Below, piece after piece: positions 34,847-43,457 of a stretch of DNA of 64,000 nt. Source of the stretch: Streptomyces sp. R41 (lineage in GTDB: Bacteria > Actinomycetota > Actinomycetes > Streptomycetales > Streptomycetaceae); contig NZ_CP163443.1 of the NCBI RefSeq assembly GCF_041053055.1, positions 4,385,001-4,449,000 on the forward strand, given 5' to 3'. The notes beneath the pieces were generated by a model. That model did no database searches and had not been told where the DNA came from. It was given only the letters and a program-made list of their open reading frames with translations. The translations under genes were made by a program, and so were the position numbers. Numbering within the stretch: the first letter of the stretch is position 1; each line of letters starts with the position of its first letter.

Positions 34847-36613
34847 ATGGCGCAGAGCAGTGTGCGTGGGGAGGGAGCGCGACCACGCGTCCGGCGAGCC
34901 GGCGGTGCAGGTGGAGCCGGTGGAGCCGGTGGACTGGGCTGGGACGACAGTCCGTACGACGAGAACGGCGATCCGGTTCACCGGACCGACGGCGGTTCCG
35001 TTCGGACGGCCGACGGCGATGGAGACCGGACGGCCGACGACACAATGCCGCTCAAGCCGCGCGGCCACAGCCGGCACGGCGGCGGCGGTGGGCGCCGGCA
35101 CGGGGGCGGGGGGCGCCCGCGTCGCAGACGCCGCATCCTGCGCTGGTCGGCGACGGTCCTGGCGGTCCTGATACTCGGCACCGCCGGTGCCGGTTATCTC
35201 TACTACCAGCACCTGAACGGCAACATCAAAAAGAAGGACCTGAACATCGGCGACGAGAAGGACCGCGCCGCCAAGTCCAAACCGAACGCCGCGGGCCAGA
35301 CCCCGCTGAACATCCTGCTGATCGGTTCGGACGCCCGGGACTCCGCGGAGAACCAGAAGCTCGGCGGCGCCAAGGACACCTTCGACACGCCGGCGCGCGC
35401 GGACGTCCAGATGCTGCTGCACGTCTCGGCGGACCGCTCCAACATGTCGGTGGTCAGCATGCCGCGCGACACGCTGCTGCAGATACCCAAGTGCACCGAC
35501 CCGGACACGGGGAAGACGTACGCGGCGAGCACCTCGCTCACGATGACGAACGACTCGCTGGGCCGCGGTGGTCCCGGCTGCACGGTTGCCACCTGGGAGA
35601 AGCTGACCGACATCCACATCGACCACTTCATCATGGTCGACTTCGCGGGTGTGGTGTCCATGGCGGACGCCATCGGCGGTGTCCCGGTCTGTGTGGACGC
35701 CAACATCTACTCGCACACCTCCACCGGCCACGGCTCCGGCCTGAAGCTCGAGAAGGGCACGACGTCCATCAAGGGCAAGCAGGCCCTGCAGTGGCTGCGC
35801 ACGCGGTACGGCTTCGAGGACGGCAGCGACATAGGCCGGACCAAGGCCCAGCACCAGTACATGAACTCGATGGTCCGCCAGCTGCGCGAGAACGCCACGC
35901 TCAGCAACCCCAACAAGCTGCGCAAGCTCGCCGAGACGGCCACCAACGCGGTGACCGTCGACGACGGCCTGGGCACGGTGACCAAGCTCTACGACCTCAG
36001 CAAAGAGCTGAAAAAGGTCCCGACGAAGCGCATCACCATGACCACCATGCCGTGGGTGTACTCCTCCGACGGCAACCGGGTGCTGCCCAAGCCGACGGAC
36101 GCGGCGAAGGTCTGGCGGCTGCTGCGCGAGGACATCGCACTGGACGGCAAGGACAAGAAGAAGACGACCACGGAGAAGACGTCGTCCGACCCGGCCGCCG
36201 CCGACGACAAGATCGGCGTGATCGTGCAGAACGGCACGCGCACGTCCACACTGGCCCCGGTCGGCGGGCGCGCGAGCACCGTGACCCAGTTGCTCGTCGG
36301 CAAGGGCTTCACCGAGGCGAAGGCCGACACGACGACGGCTACCGCCGAGGACACGACGGTCATCCGCTATCCCAGCGCCGATCTGGAGGGCGACGCCCAG
36401 CGGGTCGCCAAGTCCCTCGGCATTCCGACGAGTGCGGTGGAGAAGTCGACGAGCGTCTCCGGCATCACGCTGGTCGTCGGCGCCGACTGGCGGGACGGCA
36501 CGACGTACAAGGCACCCGAGGACGACGACTCGACGCCGGCGTCCGCGAAGCTGGACAAGGGCTCGGACACCGGTGCGTGCATGCACGTCGACCCGGACTA
36601 CACCTGGTCCTAG
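34847..36613 (+). CDS. LCP family protein 3 with LytR_C domain
   Basis: 588 aa from the ATG at 34847, preceded by GGGGAGGGGCAGGGAG; the frame is open 28 codons further without support. The cytoplasmic N-terminus contains GGAGGAGGAGG and HGGGG runs. Membrane helix about 99-120. LCP domain from about 152: NILLIGSDARDSAENQ, ARADVQMLLHVSADR, VVSMPRDTLLQIPKC, DHFIMVDFAGVVSM, KGKQALQWLRTRYG. LytR_C follows at about 470-560 (IGVIVQNGTRTSTLAPVGG). Together with LCP2 it is the closest pair of the set in architecture. Confidence 0.95.
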   Translation: MAQSSVRGEGARPRVRRAGGAGGAGGAGGLGWDDSPYDENGDPVHRTDGGSVRTADGDGDRTADDTMPLKPRGHSRHGGGGGRRHGGGGRPRRRRRILRWSATVLAVLILGTAGAGYLYYQHLNGNIKKKDLNIGDEKDRAAKSKPNAAGQTPLNILLIGSDARDSAENQKLGGAKDTFDTPARADVQMLLHVSADRSNMSVVSMPRDTLLQIPKCTDPDTGKTYAASTSLTMTNDSLGRGGPGCTVATWEKLTDIHIDHFIMVDFAGVVSMADAIGGVPVCVDANIYSHTSTGHGSGLKLEKGTTSIKGKQALQWLRTRYGFEDGSDIGRTKAQHQYMNSMVRQLRENATLSNPNKLRKLAETATNAVTVDDGLGTVTKLYDLSKELKKVPTKRITMTTMPWVYSSDGNRVLPKPTDAAKVWRLLREDIALDGKDKKKTTTEKTSSDPAAADDKIGVIVQNGTRTSTLAPVGGRASTVTQLLVGKGFTEAKADTTTATAEDTTVIRYPSADLEGDAQRVAKSLGIPTSAVEKSTSVSGITLVVGADWRDGTTYKAPEDDDSTPASAKLDKGSDTGACMHVDPDYTWS

Positions 36614-36620
36614 CGGCAAG

Positions 36621-36672
36621 CGCATACGAGTTGGGCCCCTCTCGGCTTCGAGAGGGGCCCAACTCGTATGCG
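36621..36672. terminator. 24-bp perfect hairpin, bidirectional terminator
   Basis: CGCATACGAGTTGGGCCCCT CTCG, loop GCTT, then its exact complement to 36672. It fills the gap between the convergent LCP3 and glycosyltransferase genes and overlaps neither. Confidence 0.92.
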
Positions 36673-36679
36673 TGGAGGC

Positions 36680-37708
36680 TCAGTTGGAGCTGAGCACCGC
36701 CGGGCGCCGGGACGCGATGACCTTCTTGGCCAGCGCCTTCGGGCTGGTGAGGAAGCCGAAGCCCCACGACATGTGCATCGTGGCGAGGGCGACGGGGATC
36801 TGGAGGCGCGCCTTCAGCGGCAGCCCCTTGCCGGCCGGCAGCGAGCCGAGCGCGATGGCCGCGAGGTAGCCGCCGGGGATCAGGAATCCCCAGGGCGTCA
36901 GCGCCGCACCCACGACCACGCCCGCCGCGATCGCGCACACGGCGGTCGGCGGGGCGAGGTAGCGCAGGTTGATGGAGCCCTCGTGGTAGCGGGCGACGAC
37001 GTGCCGCCAGCGCCCGTAGTCCTTGTACTGCTTGGCGAGGGCCTTGACGGAGGGCCGCGGCCGGTACGACACGCGCAGCTCGGGCGAGAACCAGATGAGC
37101 CCGCCCGCCTCCCGGATCCGGAAGTTCAGCTCCCAGTCCTGGGCGCGGATGAACTCCTCGTTGTAGCCGCCCTGCTGCTCCAGGGCTTCGCGGCGGAAGA
37201 CCCCGAGGTACACGGTCTCGGCGGGCCCGGCCTCACCGCCCGTGTGGAACGCGGCGTTCCCGACCCCTATCTTCGAGGTCATCGCGGCGGCGACCGCGTG
37301 CTCCCAGTCGTTCTCGCCCTCGGCGTGCATGACGCCGCCGACGTTCTGCGCACCGGTCTCCTGCAGGAGGCGCACGGCGGTCGCGATGTAGTTCGGCGAG
37401 AGCATGCCGTGCCCGTCGACGCGTACGACGATGGGGTGCCGGGACGCCTTGATCGCGGCGTTCAGCGCGGCGGGGGTGCGCCCGGTCGGGTTCGGGACGG
37501 TGTGGACCCGGGGGTCCTCACGTACGAGCTCGGCGGCGATCTCCTCCGTACGGTCCGTGGAGGGACCGATGGCGATCACGACCTCCATCTCGCCGTCGTA
37601 CTGCTGCGCCAGGATCGCTTGGACGGCCCCGCGCAGATGCCGCTCCTCGTCGAGGACGGGCATGATCACAGAAACGGCGGGGGGCCGCACGTCAGACTTC
37701 TCGCTCAT
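36680..37708 (-). CDS. glycosyltransferase family 2
   Basis: 342 aa. GT-A domain in the first 240 residues: SVIMPVLDEERHLRGAVQAI, GPSTDRTEEIAAEL, NPTGRTPAALNAAI, VRVDGHGMLSP (metal-site Asp), and QDWELNFRIREAGG. Two or three hydrophobic segments follow (AVCAIAAGVVVGAALTPWGF, GYLAAIALGSLPAG), so it is membrane-associated. This arrangement resembles enzymes that extend lipid-linked glycans, such as succinoglycan ExoA-type transferases. Its position among LCP genes suggests it builds a polymer that they attach; that is inference. Confidence 0.92.
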   Translation of the reverse strand: MSEKSDVRPPAVSVIMPVLDEERHLRGAVQAILAQQYDGEMEVVIAIGPSTDRTEEIAAELVREDPRVHTVPNPTGRTPAALNAAIKASRHPIVVRVDGHGMLSPNYIATAVRLLQETGAQNVGGVMHAEGENDWEHAVAAAMTSKIGVGNAAFHTGGEAGPAETVYLGVFRREALEQQGGYNEEFIRAQDWELNFRIREAGGLIWFSPELRVSYRPRPSVKALAKQYKDYGRWRHVVARYHEGSINLRYLAPPTAVCAIAAGVVVGAALTPWGFLIPGGYLAAIALGSLPAGKGLPLKARLQIPVALATMHMSWGFGFLTSPKALAKKVIASRRPAVLSSN

Positions 37709-37835
37709 CGGGCGCCACGTTACCGCGAATGGGGGACAGGGGCGCGCGCCGCCCGGCCTACGGCCCGGGCCGCAGATCGTATGGGCCTACGGTGCTCACG
37801 GATCCCCACGCCCGGCCTACGCGGAGGTGTCCCCC

Positions 37836-39308
37836 TTGCCCAGCCCGCCCCGCTCCCCGGCGCGCCCTCAGCGCCACCCGCAGCCGTCCCGCTCGCGGCG
37901 GCCCCCCGTACGGCCGCCCGTACGGCGCAAGAAGCCGCGCTGGGCCATGCGGGTGGTGACGACCATCTCAGTGGTGGTCCTCGCCTCGGCGGGCATCGGG
38001 CACGCGGTGGTCACCAGCCTGGACGCGGACATCGCCCGGGTCGACCCCTTCAAGGACATGAAGAACCGTCCCGAGGCCGGCCACGGCATGAATGTGCTGC
38101 TGGTCGGCACCGACGGCCGGGACAAGATCACGGAGGAGGAGCGGCGGAAGTACCGGCTGGGCGGCGCGCCCTGCCACTGCACCGACACGATCATGATCGT
38201 GCACATCTCGGAGGACCGGGAGCGGGCCAGCATCGTCAGCCTGCCGCGCGACTCGTACGCCGAGACGCCCGCGCACACCGACGAGACCACCGGCGCGCGG
38301 CACGGCCCCCACCCGATCAAGCTCAACGCGGCGTACGCGGAGGGCGGCCCGAACCTGACCGTGCGCACCGTCGAGAACATGACCCACGTCAAGATCGACC
38401 ACTATCTGGAGGTCGACTTCACCAGCTTCATGAAGACGGTGGACGTGCTCGGCGGCGTGGAGATCTGCACCTCACAGCCCCTGAAGGACTCGTACACCGG
38501 TCTCGACCTGGCGGCGGGCTCGCACCTGCTGGGCGGCGGCCAGGCGCTCCAGTACGTACGTGCCCGGCATGTCGACGGGGCCTCCGACCTCGGCCGGATG
38601 CAGCGCCAGCAGCGTTTCCTGGCGGCGCTGGTCGGGCGCGCCACCTCGTCCGGGGTGCTGATGAACCCGATCAAGTTCCGCGACGTCACCCGGGCCGTGC
38701 TCGGCTCGGTCCGCGCGGACGAGGAGTTCGGCACGGACGAGCTGCTGGACCTCGGGCGGGCCATGCGGAACTTCTCACCCTCCTCGTCCGAGTTCACGAC
38801 CGTGCCGATCGGGCAGATGGGATACGTCGTGAAGGGCATCGGTTCGACGCTGAAGTGGGACCCCGCCAAGTCGGCGAAGCTCTTCCAGGCGCTGCGCGAC
38901 GACAAGCCGCTCGCGGTGCACAAGGCGCGGCCCAAGTCCCTGCGTGTCGACGTGGCCCCGCAGCAGATCCAGGTCCAGGTCGAGAACGGGACGACCACGG
39001 CGGGCCTCGGCAGGCGCGTCGACAGCGCGCTCGCCGCCGTCGGGTTCCGTACGACGCACCGGCCCACCAGCGCGGTGGACCCGACCGTCCGACGGACCGT
39101 CATCTCGTACGACCCCCGCTGGGACCGCTCGGCGAAGTCCCTCGCGGCCGCGCTGCCCGGCGCGGAGCTGCGCGCGGTCAAGAGGCAGGGACCGATGTTG
39201 AAGGTGACCGCCGGAGCGGACTTCAAGCAGGTCAGGCGGGTGCGAGCGGAGGATCCGTATCAGGGGGAGTTCGGGGCGGTGACGGGGGATCAGGTGATGT
39301 GCCCGTGA
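37836..39308 (+). CDS. LCP family protein 4 with LytR_C domain
   Basis: 490 aa. The likely start is the TTG at 37836, with GGAGG 8 bases upstream; a GTG at 37827 lies inside that GGAGG. N-terminal Pro/Arg-rich segment, membrane helix about 38-58, LCP domain from about 86: MNVLLVGTDGRDKI, CTDTIMIVHISEDR, IVSLPRDSYAETP, IDHYLEVDFTSFMK, GGGQALQYVRARH. LytR_C: IQVQVENGTTTAGLGRRVDS. It is divergent from the family 2 glycosyltransferase, the two starts 127 bases apart, which suggests joint regulation. A CHC segment (GGAPCHCTDTI) is unusual among the five. Confidence 0.93.
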   Translation: MPSPPRSPARPQRHPQPSRSRRPPVRPPVRRKKPRWAMRVVTTISVVVLASAGIGHAVVTSLDADIARVDPFKDMKNRPEAGHGMNVLLVGTDGRDKITEEERRKYRLGGAPCHCTDTIMIVHISEDRERASIVSLPRDSYAETPAHTDETTGARHGPHPIKLNAAYAEGGPNLTVRTVENMTHVKIDHYLEVDFTSFMKTVDVLGGVEICTSQPLKDSYTGLDLAAGSHLLGGGQALQYVRARHVDGASDLGRMQRQQRFLAALVGRATSSGVLMNPIKFRDVTRAVLGSVRADEEFGTDELLDLGRAMRNFSPSSSEFTTVPIGQMGYVVKGIGSTLKWDPAKSAKLFQALRDDKPLAVHKARPKSLRVDVAPQQIQVQVENGTTTAGLGRRVDSALAAVGFRTTHRPTSAVDPTVRRTVISYDPRWDRSAKSLAAALPGAELRAVKRQGPMLKVTAGADFKQVRRVRAEDPYQGEFGAVTGDQVMCP

Positions 39309-39404
39309 CCAGTCCTCGGGGGCGAGGTCTCCGTATCCCTGGATGTCGGCCGTAGAAGTCGGCCCTCGCAGAGCCAGTCCCAGAAGCCGGCCCGGTGCAC
39401 CGGC

Positions 39405-39953
39405 CTAGTCGTCGAGACCCTCCGCGGCGCGCTTCTCGCGAAGGTCCATGATCGCGCGGCGGCGGGCCAGCCGGTGAGTGCGGCGGATCTGGGCCTCCTG
39501 GTAGCGGCGCTCGTCGCGCTCGGTCTCCGGGAGGACCGGCGGGACGCGACGGGGCTTGCCGTCGGCGTCGACGGCGGCGAAGACGAGATAGGCCGAGCCG
39601 ACCTGCTGGGGCGGCGTGGACTCGTTCCAACGCTCGGCGAGAACGCGGACGCCGACCTCCATGGAGGTACGTCCGGTCCAGTTGACCTGAGCCTTCACAT
39701 GGACGAGGTCGCCTACGCGGACCGGTTCCAGGAAGGCCATCTCGTCCATGGAGGCGGTGACGGCGGGCCCGCCGGAGTGCCGCCCGGCCACCGCGCCCGC
39801 CGCGTCGTCGACGAGCTTCATGATCACTCCACCGTGCACCGTTCCCAGAAGGTTGGTGTCGTTGTGGCTCATGATGTGGCTGAGGGTGGTCCGGGACGCG
39901 GAGGTCGGCTTGCCCGGAATATCGGATTCCGGGGTGGGGGCCTGGTCTGTCAT
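39405..39953 (-). CDS. acyl-CoA thioesterase, hotdog fold
   Basis: 182 aa from ATG 39953 (MTDQAPTPESDIPGKPTSAS); another ATG lies four codons upstream. Hotdog domain: LSHIMSHNDTNLLGTVHGGVIMKLVDDAAG with the Asn/His...Asp active-site set of the YciA/BACH type, then DEMAFLEPVRVGDLVHVKAQVNWTGRTSMEVGV. A basic C-terminal tail (RRTHRLARRRAIMDLREKRA) follows. It hydrolyses acyl-CoA thioesters; the substrate is not known. It lies between two LCP genes on the opposite strand with no clear tie to them. Confidence 0.93.
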   Translation of the reverse strand: MTDQAPTPESDIPGKPTSASRTTLSHIMSHNDTNLLGTVHGGVIMKLVDDAAGAVAGRHSGGPAVTASMDEMAFLEPVRVGDLVHVKAQVNWTGRTSMEVGVRVLAERWNESTPPQQVGSAYLVFAAVDADGKPRRVPPVLPETERDERRYQEAQIRRTHRLARRRAIMDLREKRAAEGLDD

Positions 39954-40072
39954 GGCGTCCACCATATGCCGGGCCGCGCAAGGCCCGCTTTGCATCAGCT
40001 CTGCAACAGGCGTGACCCAGATCTCCCCACTCCCTTGTAAGCCACACAGTGGTGCCCTGCACACTGGTCGGC

Positions 40073-41383
40073 ATGAACGATTGGCCCGACGGGTGGTCCG
40101 GAGACAACCGCAGCAACCGCTATGGACGCGGCAGCGCAGGCGCACAGCCTGAGGGCGCGCGCGTCATGCGGCAGGTCCGCCGAGGGCCGGGCGCACCCGG
40201 CCCGGGCCAGTCCGCGCCGCCGTACGGCAACGGCGTGCCGCAGCAGCCGTCGTACGTCGACGGGCAGGGGTACGACGACGGATACGACAACGGGTACGAC
40301 TCCGGCTACAACACGGGCCAGGTCTACGGCGGCGGCCACGGCGGCGGCGGCTTCGTGCCCAACGACAACGATCCCGACCCGGACTACCAGAGCTACCGTG
40401 CGCGCCCGAACTGGCGGCGCCGGATCAAGTGGACCGCGATCACGCTGGTCACGCTGCTGGTCGTGGTCTCCGTCACCACGTACTTCTGGGCCGACTCCAA
40501 GCTCCACCGTGACGTTGATCTCTCGAAGGTCATCGACCGGCCCGCGACCGGCGAGGGCACGAACTACCTGATCGTCGGTTCCGACAGCCGCGCCGGCATG
40601 TCCGCCGAGGAGAAGAAGAAGCTGCACACCGGGTCCGCCGAGGGCAAGCGCACGGACTCGATGATGATCCTGCACACCGGGGACAACGGCTCCACGCTGA
40701 TATCGCTGCCGCGCGACTCTGACGTCGAGATCCCCACGTTCGTGGGGTCCGACTCCGGCAAGACGTACAAGGGCACGGGCCGGCACGTGAAGCTGAACGC
40801 GGCGTACGCGGAGGACGGGCCCGAACTGCTCGTCCGGACCGTCGAGTACAACACCGGTCTGCGCATCGACCACTACGTCGAGATCGGCTTCGCCGGCTTC
40901 GCGAACATCGTCGACGCGGTCGGCGGCGTCGAGATGACCCTCGACAAGGGCTTCAAGGACAAGTATTCCGGGGCCGACTTCAAGGCGGGCAAGCAGACGC
41001 TGAACGGCGAGCAGGCGCTGGCTTTCGTCCGCACCCGCCACGCCTTCGCGGCGTCGGACCTGGAGCGCACGAAGAACCAGCAGAAGTTCCTGTCGGCCCT
41101 GGCCCACCAGGTCGCGACCCCCTCGACGGTCCTGAACCCCTTCAAGCTGTACCCGACCATGAGCGCGGGTCTCGACAGTCTCACCGTCGACAAGGACATG
41201 AGCCTGTGGGACCTCGGCGACATGTTCTGGGCCATGAAGGGCGTCACGGGCGGCGACGGCAAGTCGATGAACATGCCGATCTCCGGCTCCTCCGGCGGCA
41301 ACCTCGTCTGGGACAAGACCAAGGTGAAGGAGCTGGTGAGCGAATTGAAGAACGACGAGAAGGTGACGGTGAGCGGCAACTGA
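40073..41383 (+). CDS. LCP family protein 5
   Basis: 436 aa, ATG at 40073. The first 110 residues are a Tyr/Gly/Asp-rich cytoplasmic region with near-repeats (YDDGYDNGYDSGYNTG). Membrane helix about 119-140. LCP domain from about 160: TNYLIVGSDSRAGMSAEE, RTDSMMILHTGDNG, LISLPRDSDVEIPT, IDHYVEIGFAGFANI, LNGEQALAFVRTRH. There is no LytR_C domain; it ends EKVTVSGN. It is divergent from the thioesterase gene. It ends before the strong terminator at 41405. Confidence 0.95.
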   Translation: MNDWPDGWSGDNRSNRYGRGSAGAQPEGARVMRQVRRGPGAPGPGQSAPPYGNGVPQQPSYVDGQGYDDGYDNGYDSGYNTGQVYGGGHGGGGFVPNDNDPDPDYQSYRARPNWRRRIKWTAITLVTLLVVVSVTTYFWADSKLHRDVDLSKVIDRPATGEGTNYLIVGSDSRAGMSAEEKKKLHTGSAEGKRTDSMMILHTGDNGSTLISLPRDSDVEIPTFVGSDSGKTYKGTGRHVKLNAAYAEDGPELLVRTVEYNTGLRIDHYVEIGFAGFANIVDAVGGVEMTLDKGFKDKYSGADFKAGKQTLNGEQALAFVRTRHAFAASDLERTKNQQKFLSALAHQVATPSTVLNPFKLYPTMSAGLDSLTVDKDMSLWDLGDMFWAMKGVTGGDGKSMNMPISGSSGGNLVWDKTKVKELVSELKNDEKVTVSGN

Positions 41384-41404
41384 CGCCCCTGCCACCTCCT
41401 GGAA

Positions 41405-41445
41405 CATGACACAGCCCCCGGAACTCTTCCGGGGGCTGTGTCATG
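41405..41445. terminator. 19-bp perfect hairpin, bidirectional terminator
   Basis: CATGACACAGCCCCCGGAA-CTC-TTCCGGGGGCTGTGTCATG lies between the convergent LCP5 and copper-binding protein genes. Confidence 0.92.
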
Positions 41446-41481
41446 CCGACTGCCCGGCGGGGCGAGCCGGGTCGGGCAAAG

Positions 41482-41844
41482 TCACATCCTGGCGCCCGTC
41501 ATCGTGCGGCACATCTCCGCGCAGCGGCGACAGGACTCGGCGCAGCGCATCATCTGGGGGTCGTCCGGCATGGACATACACGCCTCGGCGCACATGTCGC
41601 ACGCCTTGGCGCACAGAGCGCACATCTCGGCCGACATGGGCGACCTGCGCATCATCATGTCGGCGCACATGCGGGTCATCTCGGAGCAGTCCATGAGCGC
41701 GCGCATGATCTGCATCTGGGCCTGGCCGCCCATCTGCATGCAGGAGCTCATGGTCTCCTCGCACACGCTGTGGCAGGACATGCACGCCTCGACGCAGTCC
41801 TGCATCTCCTTGGTCATCGCGGTCATGGTTCCGGGCTGGGTCAT
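41482..41844 (-). CDS. four-helix bundle copper-binding protein (Csp/DUF326 type)
   Basis: 120 aa with AAGGAGGAG right before the ATG. It has 16 cysteines and 20 or so methionines spread at helical spacing (CVEACMSCHSVC, CALCAKACDMCAEACMSM, CAESCRRCAEMC). This matches the Csp family of copper storage proteins, whose four-helix bundles are lined with Cys that bind many Cu(I) ions. There is no Tat or Sec signal, so it resembles the cytosolic Csp3 type. Its own strong ribosome site and isolation point to inducible, high-level expression. No CsoR-type operator was recognised upstream. Confidence 0.92.
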   Translation of the reverse strand: MTQPGTMTAMTKEMQDCVEACMSCHSVCEETMSSCMQMGGQAQMQIMRALMDCSEMTRMCADMMMRRSPMSAEMCALCAKACDMCAEACMSMPDDPQMMRCAESCRRCAEMCRTMTGARM

Positions 41845-42143
41845 GGCTCCTCCTTGGGGTGGCGGGGCCCGGGCCGGGCCCCGTGTGCTGCCCTTCCGTG
41901 GTACGCCCCTCGGACGCCCCGCGCCATCGAGCGGACGTGAACAATCCGCTACGTATGCCTCACCACCAAAGCGACAAAAGGCCCCGAAATCCCTCCAGGA
42001 GTCCGCCCCCGATACTCCGATCGGTGAAGGCGGGGCGCGTACCGTCACGCCGTACGGCTTCCGCCTCGGACGCCCCGGCAGCCTCCCGCGTGGACTGAGC
42101 CCCGGCCGGTGACCCGACGGGAGCGGGTGTCAGGGTGTTCCCC

Positions 42144-42779
42144 ATGACGCTCTCCCCGCACCCGCCATCCGGCAGACCGCCCTTCGGCGCGGTGCTCTGC
42201 GACATCGACAACGTGATCCGGATCTACGACTCGTCCCCCGTGACCGTGTTGGAGAGTGCCGCCGGGCTGGCCGAGGGAACCGTCATGAAGGTGGCCTTCG
42301 CGCCGGAGACGGTGCTGCCGCTGCTGGTCGGCCGGATCACGCCGAACGAATGGGCGTGGTCGGTCGCGCGCGGCCTGACCGGGCTCGTGCCCGAGGTCAC
42401 GGCCTTCGAGCTGGCCGACGCTCTCGTCGACTCCCCCTTCCACGCCGACGAGAGGGTCGTGACGCTGCTGCGCCGAGCCCGCGCCGCCCGGATACGCCTG
42501 GTCCTCGTCTCCAACGCCTCCGTCCAACTGGAGGAGGACCTCGAGGCGCTGGGTCTGACGGATCTCGCCGACGACGTCGTCAGCAGCGCGCGGGTCGGGA
42601 TCGCCAAGCCCGACCCGCGCATCTTCGACATCGCCGTCGAACGGGCCGGCGTCCCCGCCGACCGCTGTCTCTTCGTCGACGACACCCTGGAGAACGTGGA
42701 GGCCGCGGCCGCGCTCGGCATGCAAGCGGTCCACTACCGCGAACCGGAGGACCTGCGACGCGCGCTGGGCGACCTGTGA
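42144..42779 (+). CDS. HAD family hydrolase
   Basis: 211 aa from the ATG at 42144 (GTG three codons upstream possible). Motif I is LCDIDNVIRIYD (DxD nucleophile pair with Asn following), motif II is VLVSNAS, the Lys of motif III is in VGIAKPDPRIF, and motif IV is CLFVDDTLENVEAA. The cap lies between motifs I and II. It is a phosphatase or dehalogenase-like enzyme of unknown substrate; the closest general class is the IA/IB subfamily. It has no partner gene in an operon. Confidence 0.88.
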   Translation: MTLSPHPPSGRPPFGAVLCDIDNVIRIYDSSPVTVLESAAGLAEGTVMKVAFAPETVLPLLVGRITPNEWAWSVARGLTGLVPEVTAFELADALVDSPFHADERVVTLLRRARAARIRLVLVSNASVQLEEDLEALGLTDLADDVVSSARVGIAKPDPRIFDIAVERAGVPADRCLFVDDTLENVEAAAALGMQAVHYREPEDLRRALGDL

Positions 42780-42885
42780 CCGCGCCGGGCGAACGCCGCG
42801 ACCACACCCTCGCCGGCGCGAGCAGCGCGATCGGCCCGGCCCGCCCACATGGCTCGCTCGGCGGTGTCGAAGACGGTGGGTTGCG

Positions 42886-43416
42886 TCATGTGAAGTCCGC
42901 GTAGGCGAGGTGCCGATCGCAGTGGCGGCAGCGGAAGAGGTAAGCCGTCGGCTGGCCCCCGGCATCCAGGGCGGCGAGGAAGGCCTCCGTGTCGCCGAGG
43001 GGCCCGAGGTCGTGCCGCAGGGTCTCCAATGCGTCCGGGCAGGGCTCCAGTTCGGGGGCGCCGGCGGGGCCGAGGAACAGCGCGGCGTCGCCGCAGTGGG
43101 TCAGCCAGCGCTCCTGCTGCCAGGCGGAGAAGCCGGGGGTGCGCTGTGCCACGGCGCGGACGACGTCCATCGGCACCTGGCCGTCCACCTCCGTGAAGAG
43201 GGCCTCGAAGCGCTCGGCGGCACTGCCGTCCGCGATGCACCACGGGCAGAGTTCGTCGCCGATGTCCGTCACCGCGTACACGGGACCGGCGTAGACGTAT
43301 CCGCGGCGGCGTCCGCAGCTCAGACACTCGGTGTCCGAGGGAACGACCGAGCCGGTGGCCAGGGGGTCCGGGTGGTACGGGAAGGACGGCAGGTCCGCTG
43401 TCGTGGGGTCGGTCAT
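42886..43416 (-). CDS. CbrC family protein (UPF0167)
   Basis: 176 aa starting MTDPTTADLPSFPYHPDPLA. The family signature is seen: FPYHPDPLATGSVVPSDTECLSCGRRRGYVYAGPVY, ELCPWCIADGSAAERF, and a C-terminal YLFRCRHCDRHLAYADF. Four Cys-x-x-Cys-like pairs suggest zinc binding. CbrC in E. coli is linked to colicin tolerance, but the molecular role is unknown. Soluble, no signal. It is convergent with the HAD gene. Confidence 0.88.
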   Translation of the reverse strand: MTDPTTADLPSFPYHPDPLATGSVVPSDTECLSCGRRRGYVYAGPVYAVTDIGDELCPWCIADGSAAERFEALFTEVDGQVPMDVVRAVAQRTPGFSAWQQERWLTHCGDAALFLGPAGAPELEPCPDALETLRHDLGPLGDTEAFLAALDAGGQPTAYLFRCRHCDRHLAYADFT

Positions 43417-43457
43417 GGGGTCAGCCTGCCTCAAGGGGGGCCACCGCGGTCCGTGGA

